DNA of 64,000 bases from Plumapathes pennacea (Eukaryota > Cnidaria > Anthozoa > Antipatharia > Myriopathidae), in assembly GCA_964036295.1 (NCBI GenBank), contig OZ038467.1, positions 10,958,670 to 11,022,669 on the forward strand, in the 5' to 3' direction. Below are positions 1 through 12,578 of the stretch, piece after piece; within the stretch, counting starts at the first letter, position 1; each line of letters opens with the position of its first letter. The translations under genes were made by a program, and so were the position numbers. A model generated the notes under the pieces. It did no database searches and was not told where the DNA came from. It saw only the letters and a program-made list of their open reading frames with translations.

Positions 1-24
1 TGTGGGACCAATTATTTTTCACAG

Positions 25-878
25 AATGCAGATTACACCAACCATCAAATAGCAGACCTTTCAGAAAAACTGGAACAAGCTGAATCACAGGTAATTCTGC
101 TCGTAGTCTGACCTAAAAGGATTCATTGTATGCATGTTCAATGTAAGTGTGTACAAGTACGTCAGTATGCGCTGGTTTTCAAGAGCGAGCACAAGAGTCC
201 ATATTTCAGGTTGAAACAGTCTTGATGCAAGCGCAAGCATAGTTATTGAAATGCTTCCTCCTTTTTTTTTTTTTTTTTTTTTTTTGCGCGTTTACGCTAG
301 CATCGCCTGTCTTCATTGACGCATAAGGATCTTATAACGCCGCTCGTGAAAACAAGACTGTATACTGGGGATAAGAAAACGTCAATTAATTTCATTTTTC
401 AAAACGTTAAACGTGTTTTCATTTTTCATGTTTCGTGTGTTAGTTAGCTTGGCACCACTTTTTGTTTCAGGTTGGACGCATGGGTAGTTTTATGATCGGT
501 ATCGATCAAGACAAAAAAGAGGAAGGGAAACTTGTGAAAACAACCAGGGACAGGTAAGATCTGACCTCTAAGATTGCATCTCAGCATTAGATGTTGATGC
601 CTACTGTTTAAATAGATCGCAATCTCCAACAACCAGCTTGCTATAGAGCAAAATTGCGAAAACCAAACGTATTTCAAACTACGGTTCGTTTTCCTCTACT
701 ACCCTCTCGTCTCCTCTCTCTCCTTGTCCTCTCGTCTCGTCTTCTTCTTCACACGTTTCCACGTATCTTATCGTTTGCTAGTTCCAAGACATCAATAGAA
801 GCAATGCACGGCCTCATGTCACAAGTCATCAAGAACAAGCTCTTCAACCAAGTGGGCGTCAAACCATCATCTACTTGA
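25..878 (+). CDS. 3' end of an unrecognised coiled-coil protein gene (last three exons)
   Basis: Three exons join in phase: 25-90 (after the acceptor ttttcacag), 471-553 (acceptor tttgtttcag, donor caggtaag) and 782-878 (acceptor tttgctag), ending at the TGA at 876-878. The phases (0, then 2) give one open frame of 82 residues. The first exon reads as an amphipathic heptad-like helix rich in Leu, Glu and Gln (ADLSEKLEQAESQ), the second is Lys/Glu-rich, and the third ends in VGVKPSST. This looks like the C-terminal tail of a coiled-coil protein whose main body lies to the left of the window. I do not recognise the family and assign no function. The splice sites and phases are seen; that the exons belong together is inferred from phase agreement and spacing. 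Confidence 0.6.
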
Positions 879-1397
879 GAACAGAGCCACAGCAGACGTC
901 CAGCGTGGATTTTGGTCGCGAGTATACGCGGCTTCTCCTGATCGAACAGAACAACACTTCATTTCAGAGTTGTTTTCGGTTGACTGTCGATTTAAGTAAT
1001 CGTGTGATTGCTTTGGTGTTGTTCTTGCTATGCATTTAGATTGGTCTAAACAAGTTTAGCAGCATTCTTGGCTAATCAGAAGCAAAAGCAAACGCAAACT
1101 GATTACTTAGCTTGAACTGGTTGAAGGTATTTCTGACAGCCAAAATGGCGCAGGGCTTCTATCCAAGTTTTTTGGGAAGCAATTTTTTGTTTTATTGCCT
1201 GCAATTTACGGAAATTTGTCTGAGAGTCGGGATTTCCATTTGTTTAGGTGTTTTTTTTAACTATATGCCACTTGTTTCGACAAAGGTTGAGTGAAAGCTT
1301 ACCATCAAAACAATATCACTCTATGGACACTGTATTTGTTTGTCAATGGGCAACGGTCCTACTGTAAATATTCTGTAGCTTTAATATTAAATGGAGC

Positions 1398-1508
1398 ATG
1401 CGTAGCGGCTCTCCCGGCAAAGGGGAGAGGACTGGGTCTAGTCCGAGCGCGAACGCGAAGAGGGACCGGACCCCCTCCCCTCCCCTTCCCCGGGGAGCCG
1501 CTATGCAG
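1398..1508. repeat. GC-rich inverted repeat
   Basis: The sequence starts with atgcgtagcggctctcc and ends with ggggagccgctatgca, which are near-complementary arms around a C/G-rich centre. It contrasts sharply with the AT-rich surroundings. It is probably a small fold-back element; no protein is encoded. Confidence 0.5.
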
Positions 1509-2138
1509 GCTATATTAAATCCAACAAGTTGATCTCTGGGAATCATGCTTATGGAAATGGCTTGTCGATTGCGCAATTTTTACTTCATGAATTTTCCACA
1601 AATTTGGACAGAGACTAGTGCCAAAAAGGAGTTTTAACAAACTTTTTGGGTCACCGACCGTTTCTATCGACCCCACCTTTCTGTCCTAGTACTGACAAGT
1701 TCGAAAAATGTCTCAATTTATCCTGTGGTACAGTATCATACTAAAGAAAGGTAAGTAATCTGTTGACATTTTTATAACAACAATGCATACAAACAAAAGT
1801 TCCGAAATAACTACTCCGTAAGTTTCTCCCTTTTTTCATTGCAGATCTCACACGTGGAAATACTCGAACATTCAGGGTAGGTAACCAAACTTTTTTTTTT
1901 TTTTTTCGTTATTCAGCTTTGTGTGTTACGCGCTAATGACCTATTTCTTTAAGCAGTTGACCAGCACGAACAATTTTCCATTTTCGAAAAATTTAAAAAT
2001 TGTCCTTGTTGGGGGGAGGGGCTTACTAGTGCATTTATGGTATGCATACTCAGTGTCGACTTGTTTCCCACAAGAACGCTCGGTTCCACACTCGAATGTG
2101 TGTCAGTCAGCACGAGAGGAGGACAGAGGCGATATTTG

Positions 2139-2349
2139 TTAACCCTTTCACTCCCAAGCTCAAAATGAAGATTCTCCTAACCTTTTAAGAGGAAAATGTA
2201 TGAGTAATGTAGTGAGAATTGATAGTTTAATCAGATTTAATATGGGCAAGGTATCAAAAGCAAAGTTCTCCCTACTGTACGATATATTTCTTGTGAGAAA
2301 TTGAAAGAGAAAATTGAAGTTGATCACTCTTGGGAGTGAAACGGGTTAA
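2139..2349. mobile_element. Family-A MITE-like element (TIR aaccctttcactcccaag)
   Basis: The left end ttaaccctttcactcccaag and the right end cttgggagtgaaacgggttaa are inverted repeats. The interior contains tgtatgagtaatgtagtgagaattgatag, split by nothing obvious, and gttgatcactc near the right end. About a dozen relatives lie elsewhere in this window in both orientations. It is non-coding, so if mobile it must have been moved by a transposase supplied elsewhere. Confidence 0.75.
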
Positions 2350-3852
2350 CGAGGAAGCAACGTATCTGCCTGTCTTTTGGTAAGACATTAGAGCTAGCGT
2401 TTCTAGACTTCACACTAAATTCTACTTACTGTAAAAACAATGAGGACCACGTGTTTTCACTGTGAAATAAATCTTCTTGTACTTGCGCTTATCATGTTTG
2501 TGCCTGCGTCGCTCTTAAAAACCAGGCCAAAGGTGCTGAAATATCATCGCTGTCAGAGCCTTGTGTTCCGAAACAAGAATAGCGCTGCTGATCGGTAAAA
2601 TTCTTTGGCTTGGGATTGATTAAGGTTAGGATGTATCGGAAGCTGTTTAATCATGCAAGCATGGAGGCTTTTAAAACAAGTTTGATTAAGATCTCCCTCA
2701 AAACAGGCACAATTTTGGGTCATTTTAGCTATTCCTATTCCGGAATAAACCCAATCGAACGCACCCTAAATTGGGCATCTTTTCGTAATGTTAACACTTT
2801 TCGCAGTGCAAGCACTAGTGCCTGGGCACCAAGCGTGAATGCGGCAGTAGAGTTCCCTTGTTCCCTTGTGGGATCCAGATTCTTAAGAACATTTGCTGAT
2901 TCACAGTAGATTAATGGCAGGGGAATTTTGAGGCGAATATCTAGCAGGGGTTTTCGATTTTGTTCGATATAACTAAACACCTGTGTGGATCTCTTTTCGC
3001 GAACCTTTTTTTTTTTAATTATTTGTAGGTATGTACGATAACACCATTTCGCAGGCTTAATCTTTAGCTTTTTACATGAAACTGTGTTTGTGTGCAATTA
3101 TTATTATTTTTTTTAATGAGAATGCTGTTTTTAAGCTCGCGTTCATCACGAAGTGGTGATAAGCGCAGCTTTATGTGATTAGCCGCCTAGAATGCGTCCC
3201 GTGCCCCGGTGGTGTCAACAATGAATTCCAAATATGGCAGTCGTTCTGTTCCCAATTTTGGGCAGTATCGAATTATGGACAACGCGATTGTCGAAATAGT
3301 TTTTGCGGTGGAATTTTTAAGGTCGGCGTCCCACGAAGTGGGAAGCACGACCTTATTGCAGTCAAGACTACGTCAGTCAGTCAGTCAGTCAGTCAGTCAG
3401 TCCGTCATGCTGTGTCAACAGTTGACTTCCAAATTTGGGTATCACTGAATTTGGCAAACGCAATGTAGCGTGGTGCCTCAAAGAAATTGTCATTTATTTT
3501 CCCAGCTGGCAAGCTTGCTTCCCATACAGTCCATGTCTCTGCCGAACTGCTTTTCCCTTCATCTTCATCTTTTTTTAGAAAATAACTGCCGAAAATCACT
3601 CCATCGCTTCTAATCGGCAATGTATCAAACTTGTAAGCTTACTTAGCTTGATACGATAGTCTTTACGTGAAGTGTTGTCTGCCCCACGACTGACTGACGA
3701 ACATTGGGAATCGAGATAGCGTCCCCATTTAGCGTCTCTTAAAAGCGAGATACCCATTAGCGTCTCGATTGTAATGTAAATCTCGTGTATTAGTGGTAAT
3801 GCTCCAACCGTTGCTCCACAAATTGGTTCTCTTGCAGTGTACCTTGTTTGAA

Positions 3853-6800
3853 ATGGCATCGAAAACTGGTTTGGCCTTTTCTGGCGGAGGGATGCCTTCA
3901 GCGGCTTTTTCGTCCGGAGTTCTTCGCAGATTGCTGCAGCGTGGCGTTACTCCTGACTACCTGAGCTGCGTGTCGGGTGGAGGCTACACAGGCACAGCCT
4001 ACCTCGACTGGAAATTCCGCCACGACCAGACAGACGACCCCACATGGCACAAGAAGTTCTTCGAGCGTATGAGAGGAGGTGCTATTTTTTGCAACTGGAG
4101 CAATCCCGTGGTTGGCTGTTGTGACCTGATAATACTACTTCTCCTTGTCATCTTCGTAGCAATCCTGGCTCCCGTGATTATGCTGTTTCCCTACGCAATC
4201 CCAGTCGCCTATCTTGTTGATTATTTTATTGGCGACATATTGCGCTCCGAAAAGCCTTGCTCGTGGGGTGTATCAAGCGACGCGGGGGGAGAGGCGAATG
4301 ATACGCTGTGCACTGAGACGGTGGGCTCTGCGGCGTACAAAAGGGCAGAGATGTACGCACTTCTCCTCGGCTTGTCAATTCTGTTCTTCGTGCTGGGAAA
4401 ACTTTTCCGCAAAGTTCAAGATGTCATAAGCATGCTGATGTCCGTATGCCTCATCGTCCTTGTGTTAGCCTTTATACCTTGGTTCACTTATAATTACCCT
4501 CGCCAGATTCCCCCGTGGATAACATGCTTGGTGTTCCTTTTGGGCGTGGTGGCGTGGTTGTCAGTCCCTATGGCGCGCGGAAAAGCGTCGTTGATCATAC
4601 TCCTTTATCTATACTCGAATGCCATCTACTGGCGAGTGTACAAAGCAAACTTTTTGGGCATCGTAACTTATTCAGATCGACTCTTTGCCGAGATGTTGAT
4701 ACTGTCAGGGTTTGTGATGTGGATCATGCCGCCGGTGGTAGGACTACAACAGAGGCTTGTGCACCTGTACAGCGGGTGTGTGTGTGTAGATGTGTTTCTG
4801 TCTGACTGCGTGGTTAAAAGTATCTATACAATCGCGGACAAAATGTGTTGACACATGCTTTAATTGTCGTACTTTTGTCAAAACTACCATGCTGTGAGTC
4901 ATCCAGTTCCAAAGAAAACTGCTTTTGATCACACCTCCCAATCAATGCTGTAGCTTGAATTTGGAAGAGTTTCGGTAAGACTTTGACGGAAAACCATTGC
5001 TAAATAAATAATTATTAGCATTTAAATGTGGGGGGTAGAATTTGTCAACAGTTTTGTCCGTGGTTGTAGTTTCTGATAATGTTATACTGCTTTTTATGTC
5101 ACCTACAAATATATCTGACACCACAGAAGTGATAGTTACGAGAGGTAACAGGCAAGAAACAGACTGTGGCAAAGACAGAGAAAGATGTTCATAACAAGCT
5201 TTTTATTTTAGGTGGAACCTTCAGAGAGCGTTCTACACAGATGCGGGTGTGGGAACGTTTGGATGTGCGGGCATCACCACGGCGGACTGTTTCCTTACGA
5301 TTCCGGATTACAAAAGGCTAAGCCTGCTCCCAGATCGTCCCCTCACACTGGCCGATCTGCAAGACATGAAGCCCCAATACATTTGTAACACGGTGGTGAA
5401 CCAGTGGCAGAGGACTCCCGAAGCTGAAGAGTACGAATTACTCACTATGACCCCCACGAGAATAGAACGGCTGGACTGTGCCCCTGGAGAGGACGAAATC
5501 GGCAGCCTAGTTCCTAGAGACATACGTTTGTACCAAGCCATGGCAGCATCGGCAGCAGTTGTGTCCCGTCACATGGGTGCGTATGCGCACCTGACCGAGC
5601 CGTTCCGTAATCCGCAGAATGTTCTGGGCATTGCCATGGGAGCCGAGGTGTTGGCTGATCCGCGTGCTACGGAACGTGCTTCAATCTTCATTCACGTAAG
5701 ACGTCGCGCGCAATTGAAAACAGCAAAATAGAAAAGCACACTCCTGCCAGAGTTTTTAGACAAAAACAGAAACAGGAAGGTAGACTGATTGGTAATGGTG
5801 GAGGACGCAGCGAAAAGGAAATCGGACAGGCAAGTAAGGTGGGAAAAATGCAAATGTTACAATGATGATGGTACTTACTTGTGTTGTATTTTTTGTTGCT
5901 AGATTTTGCCGATTATCGCAGAACTTTTACAAGGTCTGCCACTCGTTCTCTTTCCATGGCTCTACCTCCAAGGATTTGACCAAAAAATGATCACCTGGGG
6001 AGTGTTAACTTTTAGTGTAATTTTTGGGCTAACAGTTGTGATTGCCGTCTTCCCATTCAACCAAGAAACGCCCGGAGCTATTGTAAAGGCCTTGAGGTGC
6101 GTCATTTAGCGAGTCATTTAGCATCCTAGCGGAACTGTTTAGCCGAGACTGAGGCTCCGTTTTATATCCGCCTCAAAAGTGTCCGCGTCCGCTTACAGGA
6201 ATGTGTAAATAGAGAGTTTGAGTGAGAGTTCAAACGGGGTTTTGTGAAGGCGTCCGTTAGTAGAGCTGTCCGCTAACTAGAGTGTCTGCTCATAGAGCTT
6301 TGACTGTACATTCCTTTGAGAAGTTATTTAAAAAACAAATTTCGTCTTTGATGAGGGCAAAGCGGCTTCATGATATCATTGCTCTCGGTGTTTGAAACTC
6401 CTCGTCAAACCCCTCATACTCGTTTTTGAAATATAACTTAATTCATAGTAGAGTGTACAAGCTGTGAAACACATAGTTATTGTTCTTGTTTCAGGTGGTT
6501 TCGTTTCAACATGTCTTTTGTACGCTTTCTCCACGGCACGCTCAGCGGTGCCCATATTGGAACCAAAGCCCCGCCCATCTTGTCCCTGAGTGATGGTGGA
6601 CATATTGAGAATCTTGGGCTGTTGCCTCTGCTGAAAATGAGGCTGAAGAAGATTGTGGTTGTAGATGGGGGATTCTACGGAAACGATTCTTCCTACGGCG
6701 ACAACTTGATCCACGCTCTGAATCTTTCCAGGAAGAAGTTGCGCTGTTCATTTCTGGGAATGGATGGGCGAGACGTGGTTGAGGACTTGAGGTCCAGGTT

Positions 6801-7550
6801 TGTGGAGCAAGTTTCTGGACATCAACCTCGAAGCTACAAGTGAGTAAGAATGAGCCGAGTTTAGTGTTTAAGTTAAAGGTGCGGGGTTGTTCTAGTTTAA
6901 TTCAGGAGGGAAGGGAAGGAGGGATTGTGATAGAGTTCGTTTGGTTTCATCTTTTGTTTACTTATAGATATTCCGTGAAAGAACACTTCAGAATAAATAT
7001 AAAGGCTAAATTTCAGAGGGGCACCTGTATTTGGCCATTGTATTGGATTAAAGTGTGTTTTAACGTCTGGAGAAATTGATCCGACTTGTAAAATACACTT
7101 GTAAATGCTTTATTGAATTGGCCCTTGATAATCTCAATTGTCAGGTTCAAAGTACAATATTACAACAAACCCACTGAAGGCCAACAAGAATTGGTGGGGG
7201 AGGGAGAAATTATCCTGGTTGCACCAAGACATCCTAAAAAAGGTGTGACACTGAAGGAGAGCGTTACATGGAAAGAAACGTTGCGCGACATCAACGTGGA
7301 TCTGGAGTCTGGGCTGTGGGGAGCTGGCCCGAGTTTGGAAGCTGATGAAGTAGACAGGCTCACCTTCTGCTGTTGCAATTGTTGTCACTGTCTTGCTTGT
7401 CAGCATTTGTCGAAGTTCATGTGTGGGGCGTTTCCCCAACACATTACAGCCAATCAGCTCTTTACGCCTGACATGTTCAGCGCCTATCACCGAGAGGGAT
7501 ATCGCGCATGTTTAGAGGCTGAAGCCGCTGACTTCCTGGTGGCAGAATAA
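3853..7550 (+). CDS. Patatin-like phospholipase, multi-pass membrane, copy 1
   Basis: Coding exons: 3853-4775, 5212-5695, 5903-6096, 6495-6839, 7145-7550 (783 residues). Patatin-like lipases hydrolyse acyl esters with a Ser-Asp dyad. Visible here are the N-terminal glycine loop AFSGGG (residues 8-13), the nucleophile S41 in SCVSGGGYTG, the MAASAA patatin helix in exon 2, and the catalytic D567 in SLSDGGHIENLG. About six hydrophobic helices lie between residues 95 and 305 and two more in exon 3, so the enzyme should be membrane embedded. The C-terminal exon carries a Cys cluster (FCCCNCCHCLAC) before the conserved FSAYHREGYRACLEAEA tail. The ATG at 3853 is chosen because all four copies align from it; an in-frame TTG/ATG extension upstream is not conserved. 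Oddity: residues 14-15 are Met-Pro where the other copies have Ile/Val-Arg, so the Arg beside the oxyanion glycines is missing. The boundary codon after exon 1 is Gly instead of Arg. Substrate is unknown. Confidence 0.85.
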
Positions 7551-7672
7551 GCTGTCTGTTGGCGTTCTGGAGGTAGAAGTACCGACATGCAACAGTGGGA
7601 CAGAGGGAAACTATAAGATAAAGACATGAGAATCATAAATGATTGTTGTAAAACGTTAAAAATATATATATA

Positions 7673-7847
7673 CAGTCGAACCTCGCTATTTCGAACTCGG
7701 ATAATTCGAAATCTCCGTTATTTCGAAGTCAAGCCGAATCCCAGTGGATATATTTTTCAGTCATTTACTATCGGCTATTTCGAAACCCCACTATTTTCGA
7801 ACTTTTTTTCATGTCCCCTGGGACTTCGAAATAGCGGGGTTCGACTG
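7673..7847. mobile_element. pogo/Tigger-type MITE with TA target duplication
   Basis: The element begins cagtcgaacctcgctatttc and ends with its complement, cgaaatagcggggttcgactg. It is flanked by TA on both sides (7671-7672 and 7848-7849), as expected for Tc1/mariner-pogo superfamily insertion. It is 175 bp and non-coding. It sits about 120 bp after the stop codon of lipase copy 1, so it may lie in its 3' untranslated region. Confidence 0.8.
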
Positions 7848-9808
7848 TAGTATTGGTAGTTTGAGACACTGTGTTTCAGAATAGTATTAACAAACTTTAG
7901 CCAGTCATTACTTTCTCGATACTGAAGTCCCTTGATGACCAATTGATCATGGACCTTAGTATAGTTGTAATGACAACATTTGCACACAACAGCAGTTTTG
8001 CTGTGTATTTGCCCACACTGTGTAGTTGTTTACAAAGAACTATGCTAATTGGCATGCATTATTGTAAATGATTTATATGTAGGGCATTATTTTACTTGCA
8101 TCAATAAAAGGTTACTTGGCTGATGCATACCTCACTTTCGAACGAGTAAAACCTATCGTCTTTGAGCGCGCGCAGGGTACCTTGGGATTTGCTGCAAAAT
8201 GGCGGATGTCGTCGCAGTTTACTTGAGACTGCTTGGACGGATATCAGGCTTTGTGAGGAAATGTAATTATTTAGACCTCCGATAAAAGCAGAATCAAACA
8301 AATTAAGGCCTGCAAAGCTTGGTTAGCCTCGGGAGATTAATATGTTCATTGAGACGGCCAATGAGTAATCTCCATGCGTGCAGGGTAAAACTCTCGTTTT
8401 CCCAAATATTTCTACGACGCTTTAGCAGTTTGGCACCTAATAGAAAGCACTAGTGAATGGTTTTGGTAAGTACAGGTTCAAAACTCTGTCAGTATAACGA
8501 GTATCATAATTATACAAAAAGTGCATAACAATATGTTGCCTATCAGATATATGTGTTAAAATGATGTTGAACGACTATCATGTAACAAAAAGAGAAAAGA
8601 GAGAATAAAGAGTAAAGGAGTAGTGTACTCTGAATCATTTCTTATCTAACTGATAAGCTATTAGTTTCTGGTTGACTTTATCAAACCCCTCAATATGCAA
8701 TAAAACAACTGTTGTTGGGGTATCTTTAAATAATTATCGTGTATAGATAAAGTTATGTTGTATTGTATGCATAAATGGGAAAAGTATGAATGCAAAATCA
8801 ATTTTGTGTTGTGTATTGTATGCATAAATGAGACAATATGAATACTAAATTGATTTTGACTTCACAACATTACACATCTTCTGTAGGGCATTGTTTGAAA
8901 ATGGGACATTTTGTCTTGGGTATAAACAGTCCATGCAGTGGAAGGTGTGGATAGTTTTTGTGTAGCTATCTGCTGGGGAAGTTCTGCCTGTATAAGATCC
9001 TTATTTATGTCTGAGGTATATAAAATAGTAGGGAAGTAGTAGGGTGCTTCAAAGTGAATAAGACATGCTGAGGGAAACTGTACAAAGATAATCCGTCAAA
9101 TGGGAGCCTTAAATGTGGCAAATTTCCTTCTGAGGAATAGGGAATGGGTCACCATTTTGTTATATTAGAGTGCATAAGCGACATTTGATATACAACATAT
9201 AAATGTTTTTCTTTTTTTTTTTTTTTCGAATCAACTACATTTTCTGCCACATTCTTTTTGAGTATAAATTGAAGATTTAGCTTGAAAGCTTACATGACAA
9301 CTCTTTACCAGAGAAAGTAATTTTATACATTTTAATGGTACACACTACACAAATTTTAAATATTTCAGTTCCGTCCTTTTCCTTTTGTTTTGGATTGCGG
9401 GAAAAGGCCCTAGAAACGAGGTTGTGCCACGGACACAAATGAGAATTCGTTCCGGCCAGTAGACCGATTCTCATTTCCAAACTGAACGGGTATACTAACG
9501 AGCTCCCGCTCTTTGACGCTAAAGGGCCTCGCTTTCCTCAAACTTCGCAAATAGGAACAGGGATCGTCTCTGCTTCAAGAAAATCCTTTCTTTTTCTCTG
9601 GTTTGGCTGAACGATAATGCTGCCATCTTTGTTTTTGTAAAGCAATGACGTCGTTGTTTCGGAATATTCTGGCTATTCTGCCTCCGAGAACGGAATAGAC
9701 GGACAAATATTGCGGAATAGAAACAGTTACCAAACGGCTATTTCTATTTCGCGATATACCCAAACGAACACGTCCTAAAGGCTACTGTCACACGAGGCAA
9801 TTTTTCCT

Positions 9809-9854
9809 GCAACTTGTCTCGCAACGCTGACAAACGTATTGCGAGACAAGTTGC
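9809..9854. repeat. Perfect 16-bp hairpin
   Basis: The arms gcaacttgtctcgcaa (9809-9824) and ttgcgagacaagttgc (9839-9854) are exact complements with a 14-base loop. Similar gcaac/gttgc-rich palindromes occur at 18346-18544 and 28230-28380, so it is likely part of a related dispersed element. Confidence 0.6.
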
Positions 9855-10414
9855 AAAGTACATGTCGCACGTTGCAACAAGACCACGCAACGTTGTGAAA
9901 AGTTGAAGGCTGTTCAACTCTTGCAGAGGGGGTGTCATTTTTTGTGGAACGTATCGAGCTAATAATATAGCTCGGATTTTAGGTCGAACACTGTCAAACT
10001 CCTTCCAAAGTTGGTATTCAAGGAATCTTTTCAATAGACGGCTCCTTTTAATGATTCTTTAATGAAAAATGCCGATTTTTGGCGAAACTTGAACTTTCTT
10101 TTCCATCCCACGCGGCTACCATATAGTTGCTGGTCGAGGAAGACTGGGGAATTAAGATCATTATGGGCACATACTGGCACATATGGTGACTCAATTGCTA
10201 TTCCCTGTCACACTTCATCTCGATTGAACATGTTTCCGAGGAACGCTGCGTTTCGCACAAGAATGTGGGCTCTTCATAAAAAGAAAAGGTTTCGTTTGTG
10301 ATCTTGAACTGTCAATTGAAACTTGAGCCAACTCCGCTCAAATCAAAGGCTCTTAATGAGCCCTTTTTAATACCAGAGTGTTCTATTATGTTTATTTATG
10401 TGAGTGTGTGTTTC

Positions 10415-10460
<46 letters not shown>

Positions 10461-10579
10461 TGATCTGAACACAGAAACTCCGCTTGCTGAAGAGACCCAG
10501 AAATCACGTTTCCAAAAGGCGCTGAGACAAGAACCTAGTAGGCTGGATTGGTCAAGCGTGCAAACCAATTAGCCAGACC

Positions 10580-10822
10580 AGGGCCCGGTTTTTCAAAGCA
10601 CGATTAGGCTAATCCTCGATTAGGTTTAAACTTTCTTGTTATTTATAAGCCTGAAAACGTGAAAGTTTAGTCCACAGCGACTTTCTTGATAACGTTTTAA
10701 GCTGGAACAAGCTTTTTAATCCATCTTCTAACAAAACTCTGCAATTTATTGGGAGAGAGTTCGAGAGAAATAATTTCGTTAATCCTGGATTAACTTAATC
10801 GACTTTCGAAAAACCAGGCCCA
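10580..10822. mobile_element. MITE-like element with gggcccggtttttc ends
   Basis: The left end agggcccggtttttcaaag and the right end tttcgaaaaaccaggccca are inverted repeats. Inside both ends lie gattaggctaatcc and ggattaacttaatc motifs, also inverted. Length is about 243 bp and there is no open frame. Confidence 0.7.
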
Positions 10823-12444
10823 GGCGAAGGTCTTGTTTTGTAGCCAGAGATCACATGACCCTCATATTCACCGTGTGACTGGAAGTTCTTCACCAAAGGC
10901 TTTTTGAGTCGAAAAACCGTCAAACTTGTAGCAATACGTTAAAGTTAAGAAATAGAAGATTTGTATGGGAAAGGTTGCTGCATGGTTGGTAAGGTCATAC
11001 TGTGCAGCAGTACAATACAAATCCTGTCAGTCACGTGGTGGGTCATGTGACTTCTATTCTTCAAAAGGAGTATCGGTTGCTAAGGTATTGTGATCTCTGA
11101 CGCACAAGAATGACGGCCTTTTGTGCACTGTATTCACAAGAGAGGGCTGAAAGGTCGAACGGGATCGGTACTGTTATTTTGCCGCATCCAAACAAGCTAC
11201 TGGCTCCTCGTTACCGGTAAGGAACACAAATGACGCATAATGTACTTCTTATATTTTATTACTTACCTAGAAGTTCTATATATACGGAGATAGACTGGGT
11301 AGAGAAAGAAACAACTGTAAAATGTTTCGACATTCTCCATTTTTCGGTGAATTATTAGTTATAATGTAAAATATTTTGACATTCTCCATTTCTCAGTGGG
11401 TTTTCGATATCTTGAAGCCCCAACCAAAAGATCCCTTAGAACGAGCCGCTAAGAAATGATATAAATACGTTCCACTTGTGGTATACAATTCTGCTTGGTA
11501 GTTTTGAACCCCCAACCAAACGTAAATGTTATTATTTTATTTTGTTTCATTACTCAAGACCGATCGATATGTTGTTGGGCTGAAATATTTTTCAGAGAGA
11601 GAGAGAGGGAGAGAGAAGCTTGGCAGGCTAACTTGGAAACCTATATGCGCATCTTTTGTTATTCATGACTGATAAAATATAGGCTCTCATCACTTTAAAT
11701 TTGTCTTGGAAGGAGAACCGCGCCCTATTCGATTCCAATATCTAGTCAGAACTACAATTATAACCGACCTGTTTCGGTTCCATTGGTTTTTCTTCCCGTG
11801 TACCGACTTGAGCGGGTATTACAGTAAGATGCCGAACCCCGATAACATGAACTATACGCTTTCGATTCAAAGTCAGTTTGGTATACTCGTGACAACTGAA
11901 TTATACTATTACATTCGGGGTTTCTATAATTACACGTTACCAAATGTTTCGCAACAAATCAAGCTCGCTAGAAGAAATAAAACAAGAACAAGTATAACGT
12001 TCATCACACCGTTGTCCCTGGATTCGCTTCAATCTATTACAGTAATTTATCCCCGGATAACTCGATCGAACAAGTTTAATTCTAAAAATTCGAATCCCGC
12101 GAGGACATTATTTTTCTCCACTAATTCACCCTCGCTTTTTTCCATGCTTTGATGCGAGAATTAAAGTGTCAAAGAGAGGTTTTCGCTTTATCGCAATTTA
12201 CGCAAAGTACTTTGAACTGTAATGACAAATTTTAATCCCTCAATGCTACTGTTTTTGGGTCTGCGATTAAAAAAAAAACAATACTAACTTTTCGTAGTTC
12301 GTACAACGCTTGTAAAACCTCAATACAATCACGAAACTCAATACTGAAGTATATGTTTAGTTCAACATATTTTTGTAACATGAATTTCATCCTTTAGGTT
12401 GGCTGGGATCGTGCATAACTGAGAGCAGTCTTGAGAAAGTGAAC

Positions 12445-12578
12445 AAATTTCCACTGGTTTGCTGTGGTGTGGACTCTTATTTACCACTCACGAGGCGTTT
12501 CGCCACAACATTTTGACCATGTGATGACGTAAATCGTGGTAAATAAGAGTCCACACCACAGCAAACCAGTGGAAATTT
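12445..12578. repeat. Perfect 42-bp inverted repeat upstream of lipase copy 2
   Basis: Arm 12445-12486 begins aaatttccactggtttgctg; arm 12537-12578 is its exact reverse complement. They flank a 50-base spacer. The structure ends 170 bp before the copy 2 start codon. Perfect arms imply recent origin or maintenance. It may be a fold-back element or sit in the copy 2 promoter or 5' untranslated region. Confidence 0.85.

Larger units (their letters stand above)
879..3852. other. Intergenic region between the coiled-coil gene and lipase copy 1
   Basis: I see no convincing coding exon here. It holds a GC-rich inverted repeat (1398-1508), one family-A inverted-repeat element (2139-2349), T-runs, a (CAGT)n stretch near 3371-3402 and a block at about 2727-2768 that resembles the end of the inverted-repeat element at 14775-14992. 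The last 60 bases before copy 1 contain an acceptor-like site (cttgcag, ending at 3838) that is also present upstream of copy 4, so copy 1 may have an upstream non-coding exon. Confidence 0.5.

Noticed and set aside
1921-2142. 73-codon frame before the first family-A element
   Set aside because: There is no motif, and it ends in the terminal repeat of the element.
11706-12152. 148-codon open frame in the copy 1 - copy 2 spacer
   Set aside because: It starts from TTG, is rich in Tyr, Ile, Thr and Ser as expected of AT-rich DNA, has no recognisable motif and no splice context.
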